From contig JANXQX010000244.1 in assembly GCA_025353305.1 (NCBI GenBank), positions 1-9,882 on the forward strand: 9,882 nt of DNA. Reading direction: 5' to 3'. Under the pieces are notes generated by a model, which saw nothing but the letters and a program-made list of their open reading frames with translations, was not told the origin of the DNA and did no database searches. The position numbers were made by a program, and so were the translations under genes. This DNA is from Holophagaceae bacterium. GTDB lineage: Bacteria > Acidobacteriota > Holophagae > Holophagales > Holophagaceae. Positions 1 to 7,308 of this stretch are shown piece by piece (the first letter of the stretch is position 1; every line of letters starts with the position of its first letter).

Positions 1-1827
1 GGGCGCGAAGGTCGCGGCACATCCCAATGTCCGTAGATCCGCCACCAGATCCGCACTGGAGACGTCCCTCGTAGTGGTACCGCCGGCGTAGAAAGCCTCC
101 AGCATCCAGAGCTGATCCGTGGAAGCCAATTCCGCTGCGAACGTTTCCACCAGTTCGGCACGCAGGAAACGCAGGGGGCCGAAACCGTGGGGCTGGAAAA
201 CGGCCAGCACCCGGCCTACCCGCAGGTGCGCGGTACGCAAAGACGCGGCGATCTTTGCAGGGTTGTGACCGAAATCGTCAACCACCGTGATCCCTCTTGA
301 TTCACCCAGCACCTGGAAGCGTCGCCTGACACCCTTGAAATCGCGCAGGGCCGCGACCAGATCTCCCATGGGGACACCCAGAACCCGGCATACCGCGAAG
401 GCGGCCAAAGCATTCTCCACGTTGTGAAGGCCGGGAACATTCAATTCAAACGAAAGGTCTTCCACGCTGAAGCGAGAGGAGCCTGGTCCGGCATCCACCT
501 GTTCCGCCCGTATCTGGACCCCTTGTCCGAAGCCAAAAACAGTTGCCTCTTCGCGGAATTCCGAAAGATTTACAGCCTCGCCAAGCACCAAGGATTCACC
601 GATGTTGTGTACGAACTCGCGAAACATCCCGGCCACCACAGCCTCATCCTTGTGGTCTTTCTGCAGGTTCAATACCACGCCGACCGCAGGGTGGTAGCGC
701 ACCACGCTCCCATCGCTTTCGTCCGCCTCGATGACAAGCACATCCGATGCGCCCGCCCATGCGTTGCCGATAAGGCCTTCGTTTTGCAGGATTCGCAGAT
801 CCCCGCCGGTGATAACGCTAGGGTTTCGGCCCGCACTCCGCAGCAGCTCGAAGATCATGGCGGTGGTGGTGGACTTGCCACTGGTGCCTGTGACCGCCAC
901 GGTGCGGTGGGTGGCCGTGAAGCGGGCCAGCAATTCAGAACGGTGCAAAATGGGCACGCCCAGGGCACGGGCCGTAGCCACGTCCGGCACCGTGTCCTCA
1001 ACGGCGGTGGAGACGATAAGCGCAGCGCAGTCGCCCTTCAGCCCGCTTCCGTCTTGGGGATGGATTTTCACGCCCAGAGCTTCGAGTTTCCGTCGGGCAT
1101 TCCCTTGTTGATTCCGGTCGAAGGCCCGATCGCTGCCGCTCGCCTGGCCGCCCTTCATCACAACGAACTGCGCCAGAGCGCTCATGCCGCTTCCCGCCAC
1201 GCCAGCGAAATGCAGGCGGCCCAAACCAAGACCATCCGGCAGGTCCCGGTCCGCCACCACCAGCGCATCGCCTTCCCGGACCAGATCGAAGAGCTCCGTC
1301 ACATCGCAATTCGACAGGCGGATGCAACCGTGCGAAACCGGCTGTCCCAGCAAATGCTCCTGATTCGTGCCGTGCAGGTAGATGAGGCGATCCAGTGAAT
1401 CCACCCCCGGTCCTTTATTAATGCCTTCTTCCAATCCTTCCAGCGTGAGCACACGGGTGAGGATCAGATCCTCGTCTCGCGCTTCACCGCGCCACACATC
1501 GCCGGTGGGGACGCGGCTCCGGAATTGGGTGCCCGCCTCTGCTCTTAAGCCGATGCGTGCGTGGAACCTGTGCCAACCCACGGGTGTGCGAAAGGAGCCC
1601 TCTTCACAACCCAGCCCATTGGCCGCTGTCGAGATGGTAAACACGGCCTGCAGGGTGCTGTCCTTTAGAAAGCCCAAGCGCTGGCGGAATGGATCCACGA
1701 CAACCAGAGCATTCGGCAATTCACTGAAAGGCGAAACCGGACGCTTCAGCGCCTCCAAAGCCAAGGCCCTGAATCGCGCGACCAGAACGGGATCGAAGGG
1801 GAGTATTCTCATTCTCCAATGATCCAT
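1..1827 (-). CDS. YkuD (L,D-transpeptidase/carboxypeptidase)-Mur ligase fusion protein, C-terminus cut by window edge
   Basis: I translated this strand codon by codon: 609 residues are open from ATG 1827 to the window edge, with no stop or frameshift. The N-terminal part (about residues 40-190) is a YkuD domain: HGTN at 152-155 and SHGCIRL at 165-171, with C168 as the catalytic cysteine. From about residue 203 a MurC/Mpl-type ligase follows. It has a Rossmann-like start (HFAGVAGSGMS, 206-216), the ATP loop GTSGKSTT (314-321), EADESD (367-372), then VVDDFGHNP (515-523) in the third domain. The first 30 residues show no signal peptide or membrane segment, so the protein should be cytosolic. I infer that the YkuD part trims the terminal D-Ala from a murein tetrapeptide and the ligase part attaches the tripeptide, or L-Ala, to UDP-MurNAc. 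MurC and Mpl cannot be separated from this fragment. ATG 1812 is a possible internal start. The ribosome binding site at 1827 is weak. Confidence 0.88.
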   Translation of the reverse strand, partial: MDHWRMRILPFDPVLVARFRALALEALKRPVSPFSELPNALVVVDPFRQRLGFLKDSTLQAVFTISTAANGLGCEEGSFRTPVGWHRFHARIGLRAEAGTQFRSRVPTGDVWRGEARDEDLILTRVLTLEGLEEGINKGPGVDSLDRLIYLHGTNQEHLLGQPVSHGCIRLSNCDVTELFDLVREGDALVVADRDLPDGLGLGRLHFAGVAGSGMSALAQFVVMKGGQASGSDRAFDRNQQGNARRKLEALGVKIHPQDGSGLKGDCAALIVSTAVEDTVPDVATARALGVPILHRSELLARFTATHRTVAVTGTSGKSTTTAMIFELLRSAGRNPSVITGGDLRILQNEGLIGNAWAGASDVLVIEADESDGSVVRYHPAVGVVLNLQKDHKDEAVVAGMFREFVHNIGESLVLGEAVNLSEFREEATVFGFGQGVQIRAEQVDAGPGSSRFSVEDLSFELNVPGLHNVENALAAFAVCRVLGVPMGDLVAALRDFKGVRRRFQVLGESRGITVVDDFGHNPAKIAASLRTAHLRVGRVLAVFQPHGFGPLRFLRAELVETFAAELASTDQLWMLEAFYAGGTTTRDVSSADLVADLRTLGCAATFAP

Positions 1828-1926
1828 TGAACCTGAAGATTCCGGTGCGGTCAGGGTGAGAACGGTTCGTGACGCAAGGCACACCAAACCCGACCCATCC
1901 TGGGATCACCCATTAGGGAGGTTGAG

Positions 1927-2148
1927 ATGTCGGTGCCCCATGAAGCCCTCCTGCTGGATGCCCTTCGCAGCCTGCCGGCCGAACGGCAGGAAGCCTTGGC
2001 CAGGTCCTGCATCGAGTTGCTGACCCTCACCGCCCACCATGAAAACTGCCCCGGCATCGGGGTGGATGGATTCCCCTGCATGTACCCCCAGGACACTTGT
2101 GAGCACTGCCATGACCTGGTGACGACCTTCGTGGCGCTGGGCAAATAG
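1927..2148 (+). CDS. Small Cys/His-rich protein of unknown function (73 aa)
   Basis: I do not recognise this protein. A strong ribosome binding site, GGGAGG (1916-1921), sits 5 bases before the ATG, which is the main reason to believe it is real. The first 35 residues look like amphipathic helix. The second half carries five cysteines (C28, C41, C51, C58, C61) and H37, H38, H60 and H62, spaced like a metal-binding knuckle. C58-E-H-C61-H62 matches the haem c motif CxxCH, but there is no signal peptide, so zinc or iron-sulfur binding is more plausible than haem. It diverges from the YkuD-Mur fusion and lies 131 bp upstream of the oxidoreductase operon on the same strand. Co-transcription with that operon is possible but not shown. 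Overlapping minus-strand frames here have no comparable ribosome binding site. Confidence 0.6.
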   Translation: MSVPHEALLLDALRSLPAERQEALARSCIELLTLTAHHENCPGIGVDGFPCMYPQDTCEHCHDLVTTFVALGK

Positions 2149-2240
2149 ATTCAGATTTCAGAGCTCGGAAATTCGGCGCAACCCCAAAGCTATGACAGCG
2201 TCGGCGATCAATGAATACGCCGTTGTGACTCCATGCACAG

Positions 2241-2265
2241 ACCCAAGGTATGAACCTTGAGGGGT
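2241..2265 (+). promoter_or_regulatory. Inverted repeat/hairpin just upstream of the oxidoreductase operon RBS
   Basis: CAAGGT (2244-2249) and ACCTTG (2254-2259) are perfect inverted arms around the tetranucleotide ATGA. ACCC (2241-2244) can also pair with GGGT (2262-2265) if a short bulge is allowed. The structure ends 3 bases before the GGAG ribosome binding site (2269-2272). It could be an operator or an RNA hairpin that affects translation of the first gene. The sequence alone does not decide between these. Confidence 0.3.
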
Positions 2266-2279
2266 ACCGGAGAACCGCC

Positions 2280-3722
2280 ATGGCGACGACGACATCAACC
2301 CGACCCAAACCTTTTTTAGAGGCTGAGTATTGCAAGGGCTGCCTGCGTTGCATCGACGCCTGCGCCAAGGACTGCATCACCCAGGGGGACCAGGTCAACC
2401 CTGGCACCGGGATGGTTCCCGTCATCCTGGATCTGGAGAATTGCAATGGTTGCCAGCTTTGCATCCAGGCCTGCCCCGAACCCTATGGCCTGAGGCCCCA
2501 AGTGGCGCCGGAGGTTGACGGCGGGGATTTCGAGCTGGAAGATCCAGCCGCCCTCTTCGGACCCAGAGCCGATCATTTGGTAGCGCCCCTGGATCATCCA
2601 GCGACGGAAGTCCCCATCCCAGCCTGCGAACCCCTGATGTTGAAGGGCACATACGCATCGGCCATCGGGGCCCTGCTGGCGGGTTGCCGCCATGTCTTCG
2701 GCTATCCCATCACCCCTTCCACCGAAGGGGCCGAACTCATGTCCAAGATCCTGCCCAAGCTCGACGGCGCCTTCGTGCAGGCTGTCAGCGAGGTTGCCGC
2801 GGTGAACATGATGTACGGCTGTGGAGGGGCCGGATTGCCCTGCGCGACTTTCACCAGCAGCCCTGGCTTCAGTCTGATGCTGGAGGGCATCAGCTACATG
2901 ATCGGCGCTGAAATTCCTGGCGTTTTTGTGAATATCATGCGGGGCGGCCCAGGACTCGGAAACATCGCGCCCGAGCAGGCCGACATCAAGCTGGCCTGCC
3001 GCGGCCTCGGCCATGGGAATACGCACGGCATCGTGCTGGCGCCTTCCACACCCCAGGAAATGCTCGATGTGACACGCCTCGCCTTTGAACTGAGTTTCCG
3101 CTACCGCAATCCGGTGGTGATCCTCGGGGACGGCTATCTGGGCCAAATGACCGGAGTGGTGCGCCTGCCCGATACTTTGACTCAGCCGGGCCTGCCCGCC
3201 TGGGCGGTCTGGGGCGACCTGGAACATCGCCGCAACCTCATCAGCTCGATCCTTATCACCGAGGTGGAGTTGGAGGCTCACAACATCCACTTGAATGAGA
3301 AGTACGCCGAAATCGAAGCGAAGGAACAACGGGCCGATCTTTATCGCTGTGACGATGCCGACATCATCCTGGTGGCCTGCAACACCCCGGCCCGCATGGC
3401 AAAGGGCGCCGTGGAAGTCATGCGTGAACAAGGCGTGAAAGCCGGACTGTTCCGCCCCATCACGCTGTGGCCCTTCCCCATCGATGCGTTCAAGCCGCTG
3501 CTGTCCCACGCGAAACGGATCATCGTGGTGGAGGCCAGCCCCGGCCAGCTCCAGGATGAGCTTCGACTCGCCCTCAGCAAGGCCGATCTGGATCATCCGC
3601 CCATTTCCTTTGTGCAGCGCTACGGTGGCAAGCTGCCGGAGCAGACTGAAATCGAGGCCCGGATCCTGAAGGAATTCCACCTCATCAAAGACGCCCGGAT
3701 GATGGAAGAGGTGAAGGCATGA
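2280..3722 (+). CDS. 2-oxoacid:ferredoxin oxidoreductase, fused ferredoxin-alpha subunit (VorB-like)
   Basis: This subunit takes part in oxidative decarboxylation of a 2-oxoacid to acyl-CoA and CO2 with reduction of ferredoxin. The protein is 480 aa from ATG 2280, which has GGAG 7 bases upstream. An in-frame ATG at 2250 would add 10 residues but has a poor ribosome binding site. Residues 15-70 are a 2[4Fe-4S] ferredoxin domain: C18, C21, C24, C28 and C55, C58, C61, C65. The alpha (pyrimidine-binding) domain starts near 120 with GYPITPSTE (141-149), followed by the family block containing RGGPGLGNIAPEQAD and a second block with VVILGDGYLGQM. The C-terminal part has FRPITLWPFP, typical of the family. 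RGGPGLG and the ADG/GDG-LGQM block resemble VorB (branched-chain 2-oxoacids) more than PorA, but the substrate is not proven. An unusual point is that the usual GNEA near the domain start reads GTYA. The stop overlaps the next start (ATGA). Confidence 0.9.
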   Translation: MATTTSTRPKPFLEAEYCKGCLRCIDACAKDCITQGDQVNPGTGMVPVILDLENCNGCQLCIQACPEPYGLRPQVAPEVDGGDFELEDPAALFGPRADHLVAPLDHPATEVPIPACEPLMLKGTYASAIGALLAGCRHVFGYPITPSTEGAELMSKILPKLDGAFVQAVSEVAAVNMMYGCGGAGLPCATFTSSPGFSLMLEGISYMIGAEIPGVFVNIMRGGPGLGNIAPEQADIKLACRGLGHGNTHGIVLAPSTPQEMLDVTRLAFELSFRYRNPVVILGDGYLGQMTGVVRLPDTLTQPGLPAWAVWGDLEHRRNLISSILITEVELEAHNIHLNEKYAEIEAKEQRADLYRCDDADIILVACNTPARMAKGAVEVMREQGVKAGLFRPITLWPFPIDAFKPLLSHAKRIIVVEASPGQLQDELRLALSKADLDHPPISFVQRYGGKLPEQTEIEARILKEFHLIKDARMMEEVKA

Positions 3723-5152
3723 GCGTCATCTATGATCACTTCGAGCGCCACTCCCACGGCGAGGGACTGAAGGGCCGATCCACCCACTACTGCCCTGGCT
3801 GCGGCCATGGGCTGGTCCATCGCGATCTGGCCGAAGCCATTGAAGCCTTGGGAATCCAGGATCGGACCATTCTGGTAAGTCCGGTGGGCTGCTCGGTCTT
3901 CGCCTACTACTACTTCGATGTGGGCAACACCCAGGCCGCCCATGGACGGGCCCCGGCGGTGGCGATCGGCCACAAGCGCGCGAATCCCAACAGCATCGTC
4001 ATCAGTTATCAGGGCGATGGCGATCTGGCCTCCATTGGCTTGGCTGAAACCATCTCCACGGCTCAGATGGGCATTCCCATCACGGTCATCTTCATCAACA
4101 ACGCCATCTACGGCATGACCGGCGGGCAGCTTGCGCCCACCACGCTCATCGGCCAGAAGACCAGCACCAGCCCCGAAGGCCGCACGGCCGCCATGGGCCT
4201 GCCTATGCGGATGGCGGAACTGATCGCCCAGTTGGACGGCCCGGTCTATGTGGAGCGCGTGGCGCTCTACGATGCCAAGCATCGGATCAAGGCCCGGAAG
4301 GCCATCGAAAAAGCGCTGCGAATCCAGGCCGAGGGCAGAGGCTATGCCTTCATCGAAGTCCTTGCGGAGTGCCCCACGCATCTGAAAATGACCCCCGAGG
4401 AAACCGAGAAGTGGATCAAAGAATGCATGGAACCCGTGTTCCCCCTCGGAGTCAAAAAGGACAGCGTGGTGGAGCCTTGGTGGGACGCGGCCCAGACACC
4501 CAATTTCGACCCGGGTAAATTCCTGGCCCTCGTGGGCGCCAGCCAGGAAGCACCCACGCGACACGCCAAGGGTTTTCCGCACCACCTGGGTGGCCACGAC
4601 ATCAGTTTGAAGCTCGCGGGTTCCGGGGGCGATGGCGCGCAAACAGCCGCCATGCTGTTGGCCCGCACCGCCATCGACGAGGGTTTCGACGCGACCAACA
4701 TCCCGAGCTATGGCCCGGAAAGCCGCGGTGGAACATCCTACGCGGATGTCCACATCGCCGAGCACGAAGTCTTGAATCCGGCCGCACCGGATCCTCATGT
4801 GCTGGTGGCCTTCAATATGCCCAGCCTGACGAAATTCGCGCCCACCGTGCGTGCAGACGGCGTGATCATTTACGATTCCACGGTGATCACGGATCTTTCA
4901 GGCCTGCCGCCCCTGGCCCCGGGAATCAGGATGGTGGGCGTACCGCTCACCCAGTTGGCCCTTGGGCTAGAACGGCCCATGGTGAAGAACATCGTGGCGC
5001 TGGGTGCCATCCAGGCGGTGACTCAACTCTTCCCGCCGGAAACCTTCCTCTCCACCATCCGCATGGTGCTGAAAGACAAACAGGCCCTACTGCCGCTTAA
5101 CGAGGCGGCTTTCGCCGCGGGCCTGCGACACGCATCCCTGACCCCCGCATGA
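3719..5152 (+). CDS. 2-oxoacid:ferredoxin oxidoreductase, fused beta (TPP-binding)-gamma subunit
   Basis: This is the catalytic partner of the upstream alpha subunit. Residues 20-250 are the beta subunit: CPGCGH (25-30), then the thiamine pyrophosphate/Mg site made of GDGD (99-102) and NNAIYGMTGGQ (127-137). From about residue 290 a second domain begins with GGHDISLKLAGSGGDGAQ and continues to YGPESRGGTSYADV. This is the gamma subunit (catalytic-domain swivel family), usually a separate gene. The whole enzyme is therefore encoded in two chains: ferredoxin-alpha and beta-gamma. The start overlaps the upstream stop by 4 bases, with GAGG at 3708-3711 as ribosome binding site, and the stop overlaps the next start the same way. 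Translational coupling and equal stoichiometry are expected. The substrate is unknown. Branched-chain or aryl 2-oxoacids are my best guesses from neighbours and the alpha chain. Confidence 0.9.
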   Translation: MSVIYDHFERHSHGEGLKGRSTHYCPGCGHGLVHRDLAEAIEALGIQDRTILVSPVGCSVFAYYYFDVGNTQAAHGRAPAVAIGHKRANPNSIVISYQGDGDLASIGLAETISTAQMGIPITVIFINNAIYGMTGGQLAPTTLIGQKTSTSPEGRTAAMGLPMRMAELIAQLDGPVYVERVALYDAKHRIKARKAIEKALRIQAEGRGYAFIEVLAECPTHLKMTPEETEKWIKECMEPVFPLGVKKDSVVEPWWDAAQTPNFDPGKFLALVGASQEAPTRHAKGFPHHLGGHDISLKLAGSGGDGAQTAAMLLARTAIDEGFDATNIPSYGPESRGGTSYADVHIAEHEVLNPAAPDPHVLVAFNMPSLTKFAPTVRADGVIIYDSTVITDLSGLPPLAPGIRMVGVPLTQLALGLERPMVKNIVALGAIQAVTQLFPPETFLSTIRMVLKDKQALLPLNEAAFAAGLRHASLTPA

Positions 5153-7287
5153 ATCCGGCGAGCACCAGCACAGGCTTCCTTCACGAGGGAGCCTGCTATG
5201 GCCTGCTGATCCGGGCGGGCTTGAAACCGCCGCGGCACGGGTGGCTGGGGGAACCCCTGCCTTTTGCACCTGGAGAAGCCGTGGTGGTGAAGGGAATCGC
5301 GGAAGACCTGTGGCACAAGAGCGAGTTGGGTGCAGTTAGATTCCTTCAATTTGACGGCGAAGCCGTGGGATCCGCCGCCAGAAATATGCAGGCCCGGGTT
5401 GAAGCCGATGGCTACCCCTGGATCGGCGCCCTGGTCTGCGAGTGCATCCAGATGGCCACATCACCGGGCCTTCCCGCGGAAGGCTTTGCGGCACTGACCA
5501 AAGGCGAGGGAGGTTGGACCTTGGTGCTCGGGCTCGGGGGCATGCAGGCGGATGCGCTTGGCGCGCTCGCACCACCATTGCGTTGGCCCATGAGTTTCGT
5601 GAAACCTGGCGTGGCCTTGCAAGAACTGGAAGTTCATCTATTGGGTCAGGTCTGGCTCGGGACCCTGCGTGGTACCAGGCCTCTTACCACGCGGCCGCAG
5701 CTTCTGGCCTTTCTGGAAGGCCTTTGGGCAACCGCCGAATTGGCGGAAGCCGAAGGTTTGAACCTGCTGGAGCTCAACCCTGTGGCCCTGGATCCCGAGG
5801 GTGACCCACGCCCCTTGGACGGCGTGGGCCGAAGCGCTTTGACCAGCCCCGAGCGGCCCGCACCGCCCTCGGGTTTTCTGCGAGCACTGAAAGCGCCCAA
5901 GCGCATTGCCGTGGCGGGTGTTTCCAGCAAACCCGATGGCGCGGGTCGCATCATCATCGAGAATTTGAGAAACGCCGATTTGCCTCAGGGCGGTCTTCTC
6001 ATCATGCGTCCGGGCGAAACGCGATTCCTGGATCTCCCGTGTGTGCCTGATGTCGGGGCCTTGCTTCAGGCACCCGTCGATCTGCTGGTGCTCGCGTTGC
6101 CCGCGGCCGTCGCGTTGGCATCTGTCGAAACCTTGATCGAACAGGGTGGCGGAGCTTCGGTGGTGGCCCTCGTCGCCGGGGGGCTGGGCGATGGTGCGGA
6201 CACCGGCGGATTGGGTGAACGACTCAAACGAATGCTGAATGAAGCCCGCCGCGCTGGCAAATGGACCCCTGCCTTGCTCGGACCCAACTTTCTGGGACAC
6301 GTGGTCCCCTCGAATGGGATCAACACGACCTTCATCCCCGAAGACAAGTGGACGCCACCCAAGGGCGGTGGTTCCCTCGCGCTCCTGAGTCAAAGCGGAG
6401 CGTTTCTTTTAAGCCGGCTTTCCGGCAATCCTCACTTGCGTCTGGGTCTGGCCGTGGCCCTTGGTAATCAATTGGATCTGCGCCTGCCGGACCTGCTGAA
6501 GGAACTCGAACTTGATCCGGAAATCCGATCGGTGGCCGCTTATGTCGAAGGTTTCGCACCCGGTGATCTCGAAGCCACAGCCCTCATCGCCGCCCGCATG
6601 AAACAGTCAGGACGACCACTGATGATCTACCGGGCCGGCCGCACCGAAGTCGGGCAGGCGGCGGCTGCCAGCCACACCGGAGCCTTGGCGGGCGATCGCG
6701 ATCTGGAAATTGCCCTGCTCACCCGGGCCGGCGTCAAGAGCGCCCTCACCATCGCCGCCTTCGATGCGGGGCTCGCCTGGCTCGGAGCATTTCCTGGCCT
6801 GGAACCCGGCCCCGTGGCTGTCCTCACCAACGCGGGCTTCGAAAGTGTGGCTGCGGGAGATCTGATGGGCGGCGCTTTTCCGCCCGCCCGCCTCAGTGAA
6901 AAAGAGATCGGCTCGCTTCGCGAGATCCTGCGGGCCCACGGGCTGGAAAACCTTGTGTCGGCACAACTGCCTTTGGATATCACGCCCATGGCCGATGAAG
7001 CTGCCTATCGCGCCATCCAAGAGCTGCTTCTCAATGGTGATGCCAAAGTGCTTCTGGTGGGCCTCGTGCCCTTCACGCGCAAACTGGACCTCGAAGTTAT
7101 TGAACGGGCCACGGTCTTTGCCCGCGATCTGAAGTGCCTGGCGGAGCAGAGGGGAAAGGCCGCCGCCATCGTCGTGGACGCGGGTGCTTCCTACGAGCCC
7201 ATGCGCAAAGCCCTGGCGACTGGCGGGCTGCCTGTTTTCACGCGGATGGAGGAAGCGCTGGAAGGGTTGAGGGTTTTTGGCTGGTAG
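5149..7287 (+). CDS. NDP-forming acyl-CoA synthetase, single chain with ATP-grasp (beta) half first
   Basis: The enzyme interconverts acyl-CoA + ADP + Pi with acid + CoA + ATP. The protein is 712 aa, close to the usual size for fused enzymes of this family. Residues 1-235 are the ATP-grasp half, with K48, the LWHKSELGAV block (H56 matches the beta-subunit histidine) and ELNP (208-211). From about 248 the CoA-binding Rossmann domain begins (APKRIAVAGVSS). The ligase domains follow, with LGPNFLG and LLSQSGAF, then SHTGALAG, where H509 is the expected phosphohistidine. The order beta-then-alpha is reversed compared with many fused homologues, which begin with the CoA-binding half. The start is coupled to the upstream stop (ATGA) without a clear ribosome binding site. 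In context it would make ATP from the acyl-CoA released by the oxidoreductase, as in archaeal and protist amino-acid fermentation. Reverse use for acid activation is possible. Confidence 0.88.
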   Translation: MNPASTSTGFLHEGACYGLLIRAGLKPPRHGWLGEPLPFAPGEAVVVKGIAEDLWHKSELGAVRFLQFDGEAVGSAARNMQARVEADGYPWIGALVCECIQMATSPGLPAEGFAALTKGEGGWTLVLGLGGMQADALGALAPPLRWPMSFVKPGVALQELEVHLLGQVWLGTLRGTRPLTTRPQLLAFLEGLWATAELAEAEGLNLLELNPVALDPEGDPRPLDGVGRSALTSPERPAPPSGFLRALKAPKRIAVAGVSSKPDGAGRIIIENLRNADLPQGGLLIMRPGETRFLDLPCVPDVGALLQAPVDLLVLALPAAVALASVETLIEQGGGASVVALVAGGLGDGADTGGLGERLKRMLNEARRAGKWTPALLGPNFLGHVVPSNGINTTFIPEDKWTPPKGGGSLALLSQSGAFLLSRLSGNPHLRLGLAVALGNQLDLRLPDLLKELELDPEIRSVAAYVEGFAPGDLEATALIAARMKQSGRPLMIYRAGRTEVGQAAAASHTGALAGDRDLEIALLTRAGVKSALTIAAFDAGLAWLGAFPGLEPGPVAVLTNAGFESVAAGDLMGGAFPPARLSEKEIGSLREILRAHGLENLVSAQLPLDITPMADEAAYRAIQELLLNGDAKVLLVGLVPFTRKLDLEVIERATVFARDLKCLAEQRGKAAAIVVDAGASYEPMRKALATGGLPVFTRMEEALEGLRVFGW

Positions 7288-7308
7288 CGCGGTGTTTGCG
7301 GGGCATTC

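Noticed and set aside
424..1398. Plus-strand open frame of 324 codons
   Set aside because: Antisense to the YkuD-Mur fusion, whose motifs are unmistakable; its own translation is low-complexity and resembles no family.
2098..2112. CxxCH haem c motif in the small protein
   Set aside because: No signal peptide for export, and only one short motif among other cysteines; cytochrome c is unlikely.
1851..2144. Minus-strand frame of 97 codons opposite the small Cys/His gene
   Set aside because: No good ribosome binding site, whereas the plus-strand frame has GGGAGG at proper spacing.
2202..2222. CGGCG...CGCCG inverted repeat before the oxidoreductase operon
   Set aside because: Only 5-bp arms with an 11-base spacer, expected by chance in GC-rich DNA.
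2250..2279. ATG 2250 as start of the oxidoreductase alpha subunit
   Set aside because: AAGG lies too close to it and it sits in a predicted hairpin loop; ATG 2280 has GGAG at 7 bases.
2316..3680. Minus-strand open frame of 454 codons
   Set aside because: Lies opposite the oxidoreductase alpha gene and mirrors its codon bias; no domain or ribosome binding site supports it.
3620..4798. Minus-strand open frame of 392 codons
   Set aside because: Antisense shadow of the beta-gamma gene, typical of GC-rich DNA; no recognisable motif.
5638..6393. Minus-strand open frame of 251 codons
   Set aside because: Antisense to the acyl-CoA synthetase, no family features.
7288..7308. Bidirectional terminator between the converging synthetase and hemerythrin genes
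   Set aside because: The 21-bp gap shows no clear hairpin or T-run.
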